Assembly: GCF_000422625.1 (NCBI RefSeq)
Contig: NZ_AUGK01000010.1
Coordinates: forward strand, 1-64,000
Length of the DNA stretch: 64,000 nucleotides
Source of the DNA: Adlercreutzia mucosicola DSM 19490
Lineage (GTDB): Bacteria > Actinomycetota > Coriobacteriia > Coriobacteriales > Eggerthellaceae
Reading direction: 5' to 3'
A model generated the notes under the pieces. The model saw only the letters and a list, made by a program, of their open reading frames with translations. It was not told the DNA's origin and ran no database searches. The number at the start of each line of letters is the position of its first letter. The first letter of the stretch is position 1. A program made the position numbers and the translations under genes. This document shows, piece after piece, positions 43,442 through 52,138 of the stretch.

Positions 43442-43978
43442 CTAACGGAAGGTGAGGGCGGCCAACTTCCGGTCGAGGGCGTTGATGTAGCGTTCCATGG
43501 CCGCGGTCAGCTGGCGCTGCTCCTCGGGGGTGAAGATGTCCACGGCCTCGCATTCCGCAGCCAGCACAGCGCGGATGTGGCCCTCGTACTCGGCGCGGCC
43601 GCGCTCGGTGAGGTAGACGCCCGTGGTGCGGGGCGAGTTGCCACGCAGGGCCACCAGGTCGTTGGCCACGAGGCGCTTGATGGAGGAATGCACCGTCTGT
43701 TTGGACGAGAACCCGCGCTCGCACAGCTGCTTCTGGGTGAGGCCGTCCTCTTCCACAAGCGCGTACAGAATGTCGAAGGCGCAGTCGGCCAGGCCCATGC
43801 GCCAAGCGGCCTGGCGGTACAGCTCGTCGGCGCGCCGGTAGAAGTCGTCAATGGCGCGGATGGTCTCCAGGGCTTGTGGGTTCGCGGCGGAGTGGGCCGC
43901 GGTGGCTGCGGCGGGATCTGCGGTCGGGATGGTATGTGCGATTGGCGCGGCGCTTGCCGCAGTGCGTGCGGTGCTCAT
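43442..43978 (-). CDS. MarR-family transcriptional regulator
   Basis: This 178-aa protein has an Ala-rich N-terminal tail of about 35 residues and a MarR winged helix: GLADCAFDILYALVEEDGLT, then FSSKQTVHSSIKRLVANDLV and the wing SPRTTGVYLTERGRA. ATG 43978 with GAGGAAAT is chosen; an in-frame ATG at 44245 would put it in unrelated sequence containing the inverted repeats. A perfect 20-bp inverted repeat at 44003-44054 in its leader is the likely operator. It probably represses itself and the MATE pump. Confidence 0.9.
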   Translation of the reverse strand: MSTARTAASAAPIAHTIPTADPAAATAAHSAANPQALETIRAIDDFYRRADELYRQAAWRMGLADCAFDILYALVEEDGLTQKQLCERGFSSKQTVHSSIKRLVANDLVALRGNSPRTTGVYLTERGRAEYEGHIRAVLAAECEAVDIFTPEEQRQLTAAMERYINALDRKLAALTFR

Positions 43979-44002
43979 ATTTCCTCGGTGCTTCGTTGCT
44001 GG

Positions 44003-44054
44003 TTGGTCTGATTTCGGACTATTGAGGCGATAGTATAGTCCGAAATCAGACCAA
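44003..44054. promoter_or_regulatory. Perfect 20-bp inverted repeat, probable MarR operator
   Basis: The arms 44003-44022 and 44035-44054 (TTGGTCTGATTTCGGACTAT and its complement) are perfectly complementary with a 12-bp spacer. The structure starts 25 bp upstream of the MarR start codon and overlaps TATAGT, a possible -10. It is longer than a usual MarR half-site, so two dimers may bind. Confidence 0.7.
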
Positions 44055-44143
44055 TAGGAGGAATTCACAGGGTTTTCAAAAGCACGGCGGCCGATGGTCC
44101 GATCGGAAGGGGCCTGCGGTTGCTCTCCAATCGTGTTCTCCAG

Positions 44144-44260
44144 CGACAGAAATGACGGTTGAGCGAGGCCAGAGGGGCTCCGACCTCGCTCAACCGTCAT
44201 TTCTGTCGTTCGTGGGGCTGTTTCAGCCGTGCAGCCCTCGCCCAAGCGTCATTTCTGTCG
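44144..44260. repeat. Three-arm inverted repeat with 25-bp perfect stem
   Basis: The arms 44144-44168 and 44184-44208 are perfectly complementary over 25 bp (CGACAGAAATGACGGTTGAG, then CGAGG) around a 15-nt loop. A partial third copy CGTCATTTCTGTCG lies at 44247-44260 in the orientation of the second arm. The layout is the same as at 19835-20018, although the sequence differs. The arm motif AGAAATGACGGTT resembles the arms of the elements at 2016 and 15696. Confidence 0.75.
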
Positions 44261-44403
44261 CTTTCGAAGGCGAGGGAGCGGCGGGATTGCGCGGGAAGGG
44301 GTGCGCTTGGGGACGTCCTGGGACAGAGGCGCCGCCCGAAGCGGGGAAAGGCGGCAGTCGTCACGCCAGTACCAGTTACTGCTCTAGTCGAAGCGCTGGG
44401 CCT

Positions 44404-45108
44404 TTAGAATGTGCGCTGCTCGTAGAGCTTGGCGGCGACAAGGGCGCTCGCGCCGTAGATGACGGCTGCGGCTGCCACCATGAGCGCAGCGGCCACGAGA
44501 TAGTTGCTGCCGGTGTCGAGCCACTGCATGAAGTCGGCCAGAGCACCGGCTGGCTGGATGCCCTCGCCGAAGAAGCCCACGCCCAGGGCCAGGAAGATCA
44601 CGACCACGGCGGGCACGAGGCGCGTGGCCTTGGTCATACCGAAGCGCATGATAAGGGGCAGCGCCACCGCCATGCCCACCATGATGACGCACACGCCGCC
44701 GACCACGCCGCCGATGATGGCCGCCGGCGGGTTCTCGGCTGGCGCGAGCCCCGCGGGAACGACGGGGGCCGGCAGCAGGCTCAGCACGGCCAGGGTGGCG
44801 AAGGACAGTGCCAGGGCGAAGGCGATGGTGGCCACAGCGATGATTCCCAAGGTGGCGTAGCGGCCGAATACCACCTGGCGACGCGTGACGGGCAGGGTGA
44901 GGCGGAAGCGCTCCCAACCGCCCTGCTCGTCGATAGCGGCGAGCGAGAACAGCAGCATGAACGGTGTCATGGCGGCCACGGCGGCGGCCCCGCTTGCCAC
45001 CGCGCCCGTGGCGTAGCCCATGAACAGGGCGACGACGGTGCAGATGCCGACCAGCTGGACGAGTGTGGGCCGCAGGGTGGCGAAGTCGGAAACGATCATG
45101 GTCTTCAT
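44404..45108 (-). CDS. ABC-2 type permease
   Basis: This 234-aa protein has six predicted membrane segments. The pattern GGWERFRLTLPVTRRQVVFG followed by RY (about residues 63-84) is the cytoplasmic loop conserved in ABC-2 permeases of the YtrC/YtrD-like type (ABC2_membrane_2). Its start overlaps the stop of the ATPase gene upstream (ATGA). It is the last gene of a regulator-ATPase-permease operon. Confidence 0.85.
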   Translation of the reverse strand: MKTMIVSDFATLRPTLVQLVGICTVVALFMGYATGAVASGAAAVAAMTPFMLLFSLAAIDEQGGWERFRLTLPVTRRQVVFGRYATLGIIAVATIAFALALSFATLAVLSLLPAPVVPAGLAPAENPPAAIIGGVVGGVCVIMVGMAVALPLIMRFGMTKATRLVPAVVVIFLALGVGFFGEGIQPAGALADFMQWLDTGSNYLVAAALMVAAAAVIYGASALVAAKLYEQRTF

Positions 45109-45989
45109 CGGGATTCTCCCTTCAGGGTCAGGGTCATGTAGTCTTCGATGGTGGCCTTGTCCACGGGAATGTCGGGGAAGGCGCGTCCGAAGGCGAAGCG
45201 GTCGGGCACGAGCAGGTCGCAGCCGTAGTCGTGGCGCAGGACGCGGGCCGTGCCCGGGGCGAAGAAACCGGCTTCCAGCACGGCCGCCACGTCGGCGGCG
45301 CGGCAGCGGGCCACGCCCGCCTCGTCGGTGAGGACATCTTTCGGGGCCGCGAACATGATGCGGCCGTTGTCAACGCAGACGATCTCATCGGCGATCTTCT
45401 CCAGATCGGAGGTGATGTGGGTGGACATGAGGATGCCGCGCTCGCCGGTGGCCATGAAGTCGCGCAGGATGTCGAGCACCTCGTCGCGGGCGATGGGATC
45501 GAGCCCTGCCGTGGCCTCGTCCAGCACGAGCAGCTCGGGATGGTGGGCCAGGGCGAAGGCGAGGCTCAGCTTCATGCCCATGCCGCGGGACAGGTCGGCC
45601 ACCTTCTTTTTGGGCGCCAGTTGGAAGAGGGCCGTAAGCTCGTTCCAGCGGGCATCGTCCCACGTGGCATAGGCGACGCGCCCGATGGACGCGATGTCTC
45701 CCACGCGGCAGGTGCTCGGGAAGGCGCAGGTATCCAGCACCACGCCGATACGGCTCTTTAGCTCCTCGACGGCCGCCGAGCCGGGTGCGGCGACCTGTCC
45801 GAACAGGCGCACGGTGCCCTCGTCGGCGGTGATGAGTCCCAAAGCCGCCTTCAATGTGGTGGTCTTGCCGGCGCCGTTGGAGCCGATAAATCCCACGACG
45901 GTGCCCGGCTCCACGGCCAGGTTCACACCGGTGAGGACGAAGTCGCCGTAGCGCTTCCCCAGGTTCTCTATATCGATGAGGTTGGTCAT
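45105..45989 (-). CDS. ABC transporter ATP-binding protein (YtrB-like)
   Basis: This 294-aa ATPase has Walker A GSNGAGKTT, a signature variant LSRGMGMKLS, Walker B LLVLDEATAGLD and H-loop MSTHITSD. DEATAGLDP and SRGM-KL are typical of the YtrB/EcsA-like group that pairs with ABC-2 permeases. ATG 45989 follows GAGGAGA. It lies 36 bp downstream of the GntR-type regulator, in the same operon. Confidence 0.93.
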   Translation of the reverse strand: MTNLIDIENLGKRYGDFVLTGVNLAVEPGTVVGFIGSNGAGKTTTLKAALGLITADEGTVRLFGQVAAPGSAAVEELKSRIGVVLDTCAFPSTCRVGDIASIGRVAYATWDDARWNELTALFQLAPKKKVADLSRGMGMKLSLAFALAHHPELLVLDEATAGLDPIARDEVLDILRDFMATGERGILMSTHITSDLEKIADEIVCVDNGRIMFAAPKDVLTDEAGVARCRAADVAAVLEAGFFAPGTARVLRHDYGCDLLVPDRFAFGRAFPDIPVDKATIEDYMTLTLKGESR

Positions 45990-46025
45990 GATGTCTCCTC
46001 GTGCGGGGCCGCTGCGCCCCGCGGG

Positions 46026-46400
46026 TCAGTCTTCTTCCAGCAGCAGGTTCAGCATGGCGTGCAAATCGGCGGAGCCGATGCCGGCTGCGGTCGCCTCGGC
46101 CACGGCGCGGGCGAGGTGGGCCTCCACTTGCCGGAGGCGCTCCTCGCGCAGAAGCTCCAGGTTACCGCCGGCAACGAAGGAACCTTTGCCCTGCACCGTG
46201 TCGATGAAGCCCGCCTCCTCCAGCTCCGCGTAGGCCCGCTTGGTGGTGATGACGCTGATGCGCAAATCGTTGGCCAGGGCGCGGATGGAGGGCAGCGGGT
46301 CGCCTTCGGCCAGTTCACCGGCCATGATGGCCCCCTTGATCTGGCGTGCGATCTGCCCGTAGATGGGCTCGCTGCTTCCGTTCGCTATGATGATGTCCAA
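46026..46400 (-). CDS. YtrA-subfamily GntR regulator
   Basis: This 124-aa regulator has a GntR winged helix (EPIYGQIARQIKGAIMAGEL, then LPSIRALANDLRISVITTKR and GKGSFVAGG) and a short C-terminal helical tail, the YtrA form. The start is taken as TTG 46400, behind AAAGAGG, because the family normally opens MDIIISNSS; an ATG at 46436 would add a basic 12-residue lead. It heads the operon with the ABC-2 transporter and probably represses it until a cell-wall-active compound is present. Confidence 0.85.
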   Translation of the reverse strand: MDIIIANGSSEPIYGQIARQIKGAIMAGELAEGDPLPSIRALANDLRISVITTKRAYAELEEAGFIDTVQGKGSFVAGGNLELLREERLRQVEAHLARAVAEATAAGIGSADLHAMLNLLLEED

Positions 46401-46565
46401 AGGTCCTCTTTCGCGAGGCGCTCGCTTGCGCGGCATCGTCCTGTCGTGATGCGGCTTCCGCGACTCGTTTCTGTGGGATGCCGCGGCTTGGTCGATGCGA
46501 GCGAGCTTGCGCCTCTCGGTCGGCCCTCCCCGCTGTCGGCGTCCCTTCACCGGCGAGGGCGTGAA

Positions 46566-46611
46566 TAGTGTATATACCCTACAAGCACAGTATATACATA
46601 CCTATACACAC
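46566..46611. promoter_or_regulatory. Probable YtrA operator
   Basis: AGTGTATATAC at 46567, GTATATACAT near 46590 and CTATACACACT ending at 46612 form overlapping palindromic GTATA/TATAC boxes in an otherwise GC-rich leader. AGTGTA at one end and TACACACT at the other make an outer imperfect dyad, as expected for YtrA-type operators. Confidence 0.55.
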
Positions 46612-46718
46612 TAGTCAAGCACAATGGGCAGATTTTGCTAGCATGCGTGAGAGGAGCGGCTTGACCGCAGGTGGGGTACGCTTCGGGTCTGGTAGGGCAT
46701 TCGAAAATGCGCGGACGG

Positions 46719-47414
46719 CTACTCCGCGACGATAACGCCGAGGCGCCGTGCGAGGGCCGCTGCCTGATAGAGATTCATTTTCGTGCCGTAGATCTCGGCC
46801 ATGGTGTCGGATAGCGTTACCCCTTCCAGCTGGCAGGTGGTGAAGTCCAGGCCGAGCAGCGGGGTGCGAAAGAAGCTCGTGCCGATAAAGCGACCGTCGT
46901 CCAAGGTAATGTAGTGCAGGTCCATCTCGGCCATGTCGGCTCCGGAGAAATCGCAGCGCTGCGCCTGGAGGGCCCACCAGCGGCAGCGGTTGAAGGCCCC
47001 GTAGGCCAGGGTGCAGTCCTCCATGGACACGTGCTCCAGGGCGGCTTCCATGAACGAGGCGCCGGTGAGCTTGCAGTTCTTGAAGGTGCAGCGCTTGAAT
47101 CCAGCCTGGTCGAAGTAGGTATTGGCGAAATCGCAGTTCTCGAACACCGTGTCGGTGAAGAGCGATCCGGTGAAGTCGCAGCACGAAAGGAAGCAGTTGG
47201 CGAAGCGCGCGCCGGTCGCTTCCAGTTCCGAGAAATTCTCGTCGGCGATGCACAGGTCGCGGGCATCGATGGCCTCCAGGGTGCGCTCGGCGGCGCCGAT
47301 GAGGTCGTCGGCTTCCAGGGCGCGCAGCTCGTCGGGGATGGTGGGCAGCGCCAATGCGCGGCCGGTGGTCGCGCGGTCGTAGGCGGTTTGAACGGGATCG
47401 GCGAGGATGGCCAT
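46719..47414 (-). CDS. Pentapeptide-repeat protein
   Basis: This 231-aa protein has a helical N-terminus (about 1-55) and then a run of A(D/N)LXX-type pentapeptides (about 56-200; FSELEATGARFANCFLSCCD, then FTGSLFTDTVFENCDFANTY), predicted to form a right-handed quadrilateral beta-helix. Some pentapeptide proteins mimic DNA and protect gyrase from quinolones; most have no known role. ATG 47414 follows AAAGGAA. It is divergent from the GNAT gene at 47508. Confidence 0.87.
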   Translation of the reverse strand: MAILADPVQTAYDRATTGRALALPTIPDELRALEADDLIGAAERTLEAIDARDLCIADENFSELEATGARFANCFLSCCDFTGSLFTDTVFENCDFANTYFDQAGFKRCTFKNCKLTGASFMEAALEHVSMEDCTLAYGAFNRCRWWALQAQRCDFSGADMAEMDLHYITLDDGRFIGTSFFRTPLLGLDFTTCQLEGVTLSDTMAEIYGTKMNLYQAAALARRLGVIVAE

Positions 47415-47507
47415 GGGATTCCTTTCGCGAGGCGGTGCCGCGTGTTCGCGCAGCTGGCTGCGGGCGATGGGAGTACAATACCAGAAACCAACGGGGAAGG
47501 GCGCATT

Positions 47508-48053
47508 ATGGACGAGATGCTGGAGATAGGACCGGGGGCGGCCGGCGAGGCCGATGAGCTGCTGGCGCTGTACGCGGCCGTGCAGGAGTCGGTGGCGGGA
47601 ACCGACAACGATCCGCAGTGGATCATCGGCGAGCATCCCTCGCGCGGGCAGCTGACCCGCGCCGCCGAGGCCGGCGAGCTGTTCGTGGCCCGCGCGGGGC
47701 GGCGATTGGCCGCGGCCTTCATTCTGGACCGAGAGGGCGCGCCCGGCTATGGGGAAGTGCCCTGGCGCGTCGAGGCGGTCGCGGGGGAATACGGCGTGGT
47801 GCACCTGCTCGCCGTGCACCCCGACTTTCGCGGCCGGGGGCTTGCCCGGCATCTGATGGACGCCGCCGAGCAGGCAGCTCGTGAGCGGGGGCTGAAGGCG
47901 CTCAGGTTGGATACGCTCGTGGACAACTACGGCGCCCAGCGCACCTACGAGCGTCTGGGCTTTACGCGCTTCGGGCCGGTTCATCTGACTTATGGCACCT
48001 ATATCGATACCGAGGCGCCCCGCTTTGTGATGTACGAGCGGGCCGTGCGGTAG
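47508..48053 (+). CDS. GNAT-family N-acetyltransferase
   Basis: This 181-aa protein has the GNAT acetyl-CoA site VHLLAVHPDFRGRGLARHLM (about residues 97-116; motif R-G-R-G-L-A) and the C-terminal YERLGF. The N-terminal 60 residues contain WIIGEHPSRGQLTRAAEAGE, common in small-molecule acetyltransferases of this type. ATG 47508 follows GGGGAAGGG. The substrate is unknown. Confidence 0.87.
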   Translation: MDEMLEIGPGAAGEADELLALYAAVQESVAGTDNDPQWIIGEHPSRGQLTRAAEAGELFVARAGRRLAAAFILDREGAPGYGEVPWRVEAVAGEYGVVHLLAVHPDFRGRGLARHLMDAAEQAARERGLKALRLDTLVDNYGAQRTYERLGFTRFGPVHLTYGTYIDTEAPRFVMYERAVR

Positions 48054-48176
48054 GGCGGCGCGGGGCATCGGGCCGTGTCCGCTGGCGGGGGCTTGGCGCT
48101 GTTCGAAGGGTCGTGTTTGCCGCGACGGAGGATTTGTGGCACAATACCGTCTCGCGCGAATGCTTCGCGCGGACTC

Positions 48177-48251
48177 GGTCGCGTGGCGCAGCGGGAGCGC
48201 AGGTGCCTTACAAGCACAAGGTCGGGGGTTCAAATCCCTCCGCGACCACCA
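48177..48251 (+). tRNA. tRNA-Val (anticodon TAC)
   Basis: The 75-nt gene folds as a cloverleaf: acceptor GGTCGCG / CGCGACC with encoded ACCA, D stem GCGC/GCGC, anticodon loop CTTACAA giving TAC, and T arm GGGGG-TTCAAAT-CCCTC. The anticodon stem has one G-A mismatch at its top pair (27-43). The -10-like ACAATA lies about 36 bp upstream. Confidence 0.92.
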
Positions 48252-48261
48252 TGAGAATGCG

Positions 48262-48289
48262 AGAGCCTCCTACCGGGAGGCTCTTTTTG
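48262..48289 (+). terminator. tRNA-Val terminator
   Basis: AGAGCCTCC (48262-48270) pairs with GGAGGCTCT (48276-48284), followed by TTTTTGT. Confidence 0.9.
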
Positions 48290-48321
48290 TGCGTGGGGTT
48301 TTGCGGTTGGCGGACGGCGGC

Positions 48322-48430
48322 GGGACGGTTTTCGAGCGGTTTCGGGACGGCGCGGAGACGGTTTTTGCGAGGCCGTTCGACGGTGCCGGGACGGTTTTCC
48401 TGCGGCGGTTCCCGAGACAGTTTGACGGTT
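48322..48430. repeat. 33-bp degenerate tandem repeat
   Basis: GGGACGGTTTTC recurs at 48322, 48355 (GAGACGGTTTTT) and 48388 (GGGACGGTTTTC), exactly 33 bp apart, with a diverged further copy to about 48430. Since 33 is a multiple of three, both strands show 11-residue peptide repeats (minus strand ENRPGTVERP-like; plus strand DGAGTVFLRRF-like). No start codon with a ribosome-binding site supports translation. The unit ACGGTTTTC is shared with the arms of the elements at 2016 and 15696. Confidence 0.65.
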
Positions 48431-48475
48431 CCCATCGGGCACAATGATCGCGTTTCCAATTGAAAGGGAGATGCG

Positions 48476-49279
48476 ATGAAGGTCAACAAGCGCGTGCTGG
48501 TCTCGGCGCTGTGCGGTCTGTGCTGCGCCGCCTGCGTGGGGCTCTATCTCGTGGGGGTGAAGGGCGAGGCAGATGCCGCCCGGGCCGAAGCTCTGGCTCG
48601 CTACGGGGGAGATCAGATCGAGGTCTGCGTCGCCAGTCGCGATATTGCGGCGGGCGAGGTGGTGGAAAGCGGGGCTGTCGCCACGAAGCTGTGGGTGGCC
48701 GACCTGCTGCCCGATGGGGCCGTGACCGACCCTGCCCGCATTGTGGGTCAGCGTGTGGGCTCGGCCATCTATCGGGGCGAGGTGATCTGCGCCCAGCGCA
48801 CCGAGATCAGCGAATCCGAGCTCAGCGTGCCCGAGGGCATGGCCGCCATCAGCGTGCCCGCCCGCGCTGTGCAGGCGGTGGGCGGACTGGTTGAGGCGGG
48901 CATGGTGGTGGACGTGTACGCCACCGGCCCCGCATCGACGACGCGGCTGGTCGCCGGTGCGCTCGTGCTGGCATCCAGCGCGGCGAACGAGGGCGCGTCC
49001 GCTCAGGCGGCTTGGCTCACCCTGGCCGTGGAGCCCGACCAGGTGCAGGAGGTGGTGGCTGCTGCCCAGAATCTGGAGCTGTACTTCACCTTACCGCCCG
49101 CTGCCGCCTCGGAGGCCGCAGATGCCGGGGAAGGTGAAGAGGGCGGAGCTGATGACATTGAGGGTGCAGATGCCGGCGAGGCTGGCGTAGCCGACGGTGA
49201 CGGTCCGCCCTCGGCGACCGAGGCTGCTGGCGAGGGATCGCCTGCGCCGACGGATTCTGCCGAGGCGGTGATCTTGTGA
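48476..49279 (+). CDS. cpaB: CpaB/RcpC-like pilus assembly protein
   Basis: This 267-aa protein has an N-terminal membrane anchor (about residues 6-27) and a SAF domain (EVCVASRDIAAGEVVESGAV), then RIVGQRVGSAIYRGEVI and a second conserved part (GMAAISVPARAVQAVGGLVE), as in CpaB/RcpC proteins of Tad secretion systems. The C-terminal 60 residues are acidic and Gly/Ala-rich. ATG 48476 follows AAAGGGAG. It opens the pilus operon and overlaps tadZ. Confidence 0.85.
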   Translation: MKVNKRVLVSALCGLCCAACVGLYLVGVKGEADAARAEALARYGGDQIEVCVASRDIAAGEVVESGAVATKLWVADLLPDGAVTDPARIVGQRVGSAIYRGEVICAQRTEISESELSVPEGMAAISVPARAVQAVGGLVEAGMVVDVYATGPASTTRLVAGALVLASSAANEGASAQAAWLTLAVEPDQVQEVVAAAQNLELYFTLPPAAASEAADAGEGEEGGADDIEGADAGEAGVADGDGPPSATEAAGEGSPAPTDSAEAVIL

Positions 49280-50793
49280 TGGCGAAGGCGCGGATAGCGG
49301 TGTGCGTTGGCGCCGAGAGCAGTTTCGGGGCGCTTCTTTCCCCGACGACGGACGTGGCTCGATCGCTGCCCCCGTGGCTTGTGGTCATGCCCTCGGCCCC
49401 CGAAACGCGTTCTGCGCTGTCGGAGGCAACGGGGGTGGAAGAGGTGTGGGTGACGTCGGGCGATGAGGTGGGGGCCATCAATCTGGCTGCCGCTTGCAAG
49501 GCCGATGATCCGGCGAAAAAGGTGTACCTCGTGCACGGTGAGGCCACCGGCTCGGTGCGCTCGCGCATGCACGCCGCCGCTCTCGATGGCATACGTTCGG
49601 TGCAGGATTTCGCGGCGCTGCTCCAGGGGGAAGGCGGGATGGCCCCGAGCGAGGAGCGGCCTGAGGCGGAGACGGCGCGCTCTGGGGGAGGGGTGCCCGG
49701 TGGGGAGGAGGCGCCTTCGGCGAAGGTCGCGGTTCCAGCCGACCCGCCAGGGATCGGCGCCGGCGCGTCCTCTGCGGGGGCCCTCGCGGTGTCGGCGGCC
49801 ACGACGGCCGCGCCTTCGGGTCATGGGGAACCTTCGCTGCGAGGGCGCGCGGTGGCCGCTCCCACGCCACTCGGGACTTCTTCCCGGATCGCGAATGGGA
49901 CGTCATCGGCAGAGGGCGTTCACGGGGGATTCCTCTTCACTGTTGTCAGCGGCAGCGGGGGTGCGGGCAAGAGCACGGTGGCCACGTTGGCGGCTCACTT
50001 AGCGTGTCGGCGCGGGCTGCGCACGGCACTGCTCGACGCCGATCTGCAGTTCGGCGACCTGGGCGAATTGACGGGCGACTGTGCGCGCGTCCCAGTGGAG
50101 GAGGTGACTCGGGATGCGTCAGCGCTTTCTGCGGTGCGCGATGAGCCGCTGGTGCTTATCGAGGCGCCCCGACGTCTCGAGGCCGCCGAGGTGGTGGCCG
50201 CCTCCCTAGGCGAGGTGATCGACGAGTTGCTGGCTCAATTCGACTTCGTGGCTGTGAACACGGGTGCAGGATGGGACGAGCAGCGGCTGATGCTGCTGGA
50301 GCGTAGCGTGACCTCGCTGTTTTTGGTCGATCAGCGAGCGTCGTCGGTGCGGGCGTGTCGCCATGCGCTGGATTTGTGCTTGCGTTGCGGCGTGGCTACG
50401 AGTTCGTTTCTGCTCGCTGTCAATCGCTGCAGTCGCCAGGCGCCCTTCACGTCCATCGATGTGTCGAGCGCTCTGCACGGTGCCCACGTGGCCGAGCTGT
50501 CCGAGGGCGGTCGCGAAGTGGAGGAGCTCTTGGGTGCGGGCATGGCGGAGGTGCTGGTGGCGTCCCGCAATCCGCTCTGCGCGAGCATCGATCGCTTGTT
50601 GGACGAGATCATGCCCTCGTCCGGGCGTGGGGCGCTTTCCGAAGGATCGGCGCTGCGCGCGGCCACTCAGCGGGGCCTGCGCATGGCCGCCCCCCGCGAC
50701 GGGAGTCGCCGTCGGGGCCGTGGCGAGCCGGGCGGTCGTCGGCGGGGCCGTAAAGAGGCCAAGCGCACGGCGCTCAGCGGCGTAGCCGGCTAG
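49276..50793 (+). CDS. tadZ: TadZ/CpaE-like ATPase
   Basis: This 505-aa protein has an N-terminal receiver-like region (about 1-115), a 100-residue low-complexity linker, then a ParA/MinD-type ATPase: deviant Walker A GSGGAGKST (about residues 230-238), LLDADLQFGDLGELTGDCAR and a degenerate switch. A C-terminal basic tail (RRGRGEPGGRRRGRKEAKR) follows. TadZ localises the pilus machine in the cell. The start is GTG 49276 or the adjacent ATG 49279, overlapping the cpaB stop. Confidence 0.85.
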   Translation: MMAKARIAVCVGAESSFGALLSPTTDVARSLPPWLVVMPSAPETRSALSEATGVEEVWVTSGDEVGAINLAAACKADDPAKKVYLVHGEATGSVRSRMHAAALDGIRSVQDFAALLQGEGGMAPSEERPEAETARSGGGVPGGEEAPSAKVAVPADPPGIGAGASSAGALAVSAATTAAPSGHGEPSLRGRAVAAPTPLGTSSRIANGTSSAEGVHGGFLFTVVSGSGGAGKSTVATLAAHLACRRGLRTALLDADLQFGDLGELTGDCARVPVEEVTRDASALSAVRDEPLVLIEAPRRLEAAEVVAASLGEVIDELLAQFDFVAVNTGAGWDEQRLMLLERSVTSLFLVDQRASSVRACRHALDLCLRCGVATSSFLLAVNRCSRQAPFTSIDVSSALHGAHVAELSEGGREVEELLGAGMAEVLVASRNPLCASIDRLLDEIMPSSGRGALSEGSALRAATQRGLRMAAPRDGSRRRGRGEPGGRRRGRKEAKRTALSGVAG

Positions 50794-50806
50794 AAAGGGG
50801 TTCGAT

Positions 50807-52138
50807 ATGTCTTTGCTAGAACGAGTGCAAGCGGTCGAGCAGGCCCAGAGCCACCATGACGCCGAGCGGGAGCGGATGGGCATCGAGGCCTTGCGCGCAG
50901 CGGTGGGCACCATTGTGCCCCTGGATCGCGTGGCGCTCATCATGGACAAGAATCCCGAGCGAGCGCGCAACGAGATTCGCGCCGCCTGTCGGTTTTTGCA
51001 CACTCAGGAACCGTGGCGCAGCCTTGAGTCCTCGGTGTTCAAGGAACTCGTTGAGGGCCTGCTCGCCACGGTGTTCGGGCTCGGTCCGCTCGATGAGCTC
51101 ATTCGCGACGAGGCGGTAACCGAGATCATGGTGAACGGTACGCGCAGCGTGTTCATCGAGCGCGAGGGGCGACTGCGCGCCGTGGATGTGCGCTTCGAGA
51201 GCGATGACCAGGTTCGGGCGCTGATCGATCGGATCTTAGGGCCGCTCGGCCGCCGCATCGACGAATCGTCTCCGCTGGTGAGCGCCCGTCTGCCCCAGGG
51301 GCACCGCGTGCATGCGATCATCCCGCCGCTCGCTATCGACGGGCCCCATCTGACCATCCGCTCTTTCACGCGGCGGGTGATGTCGCTGGCCGAGTTGCGC
51401 GAGCGCAACTCGTTCGACGCGACGGTGGAGCAGTTCCTCGTGTGGGCGGTGAAGGCGCGGAAGTCCATTGCGGTGTCGGGCGGCACGGGCAGCGGCAAGA
51501 CCACGCTGCTGAATGCGCTGTCCGGTCACATTTCCCCCGACGAGCGCGTGATCACCATTGAGGATGCGGCCGAGCTGAAGTTCGACGAGCATCCCCATGT
51601 GGTGCGTTTGGAGGCTCGCGGTCGCAACGCCGAGGGCGTCGGCGAGGTGACGATTCGAGAATTAGTGGTGAATGCCCTGCGCATGAGGCCCGATCGCATC
51701 ATCGTGGGCGAGTGCCGATCCGACGAGGCCATCGACATGCTGCAGGCCATGAACACGGGTCACGATGGGTCGCTGACCACCTTGCATGCCAATTCGCCGC
51801 GCGAGGCCGTGGATCGCCTGGTGACTATGGTGCGCTATGCCGTCGATCTGCCGCTCGATGCCATCGAGGCCCAGATTGGCAATGCCTTCGATCTAGTGAT
51901 CCAGACGGCCCGTTGCCCAGGAGGCGAGCGGTGCGTGTCGGAGATCGCCGCCATGGGCTTCGACTACGATCGGCGGCGCTGCACTCTGTCCACGCTGTAT
52001 CGGCGTCCACTGCGCAGTCGCACGGGCGCCTGGTTGGAGTACCCGTCTTGGGTGGACGACTTGGCCGCCGCGGCCCTGGCAGAGAAGAAGGAGGTGAGGT
52101 CATGGGTGCGATCCTTGGATATGCGGCTGTCGGCTTAG
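50807..52138 (+). CDS. tadA: TadA/CpaF secretion ATPase
   Basis: This 443-aa hexameric ATPase powers Tad pilus extension and retraction. It has an N-terminal domain with [20 protein letters not shown], Walker [10 protein letters not shown] (about residues 225-233), the Asp box [10 protein letters not shown], Walker [12 protein letters not shown], and the His box [20 protein letters not shown]. It is of normal family length. ATG 50807 follows AAAGGGG. tadB begins inside its 3' end. Confidence 0.94.
   Translation: MSLLERVQAVEQAQSHHDAERERMGIEALRAAVGTIVPLDRVALIMDKNPERARNEIRAACRFLHTQEPWRSLESSVFKELVEGLLATVFGLGPLDELIRDEAVTEIMVNGTRSVFIEREGRLRAVDVRFESDDQVRALIDRILGPLGRRIDESSPLVSARLPQGHRVHAIIPPLAIDGPHLTIRSFTRRVMSLAELRERNSFDATVEQFLVWAVKARKSIAVSGGTGSGKTTLLNALSGHISPDERVITIEDAAELKFDEHPHVVRLEARGRNAEGVGEVTIRELVVNALRMRPDRIIVGECRSDEAIDMLQAMNTGHDGSLTTLHANSPREAVDRLVTMVRYAVDLPLDAIEAQIGNAFDLVIQTARCPGGERCVSEIAAMGFDYDRRRCTLSTLYRRPLRSRTGAWLEYPSWVDDLAAAALAEKKEVRSWVRSLDMRLSA

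Larger units (their letters stand above)
43979..44403. other. 425-bp intergenic region with MarR operator and inverted-repeat element
   Basis: It contains the operator-like palindrome at 44003-44054 and the three-arm inverted repeat at 44144-44260. No gene is supported. Confidence 0.6.

Noticed and set aside
48136-48447. 103-aa open frame running through tRNA-Val
   Set aside because: It crosses the tRNA and its terminator; only the 33-bp tandem repeat gives it an apparent pattern.
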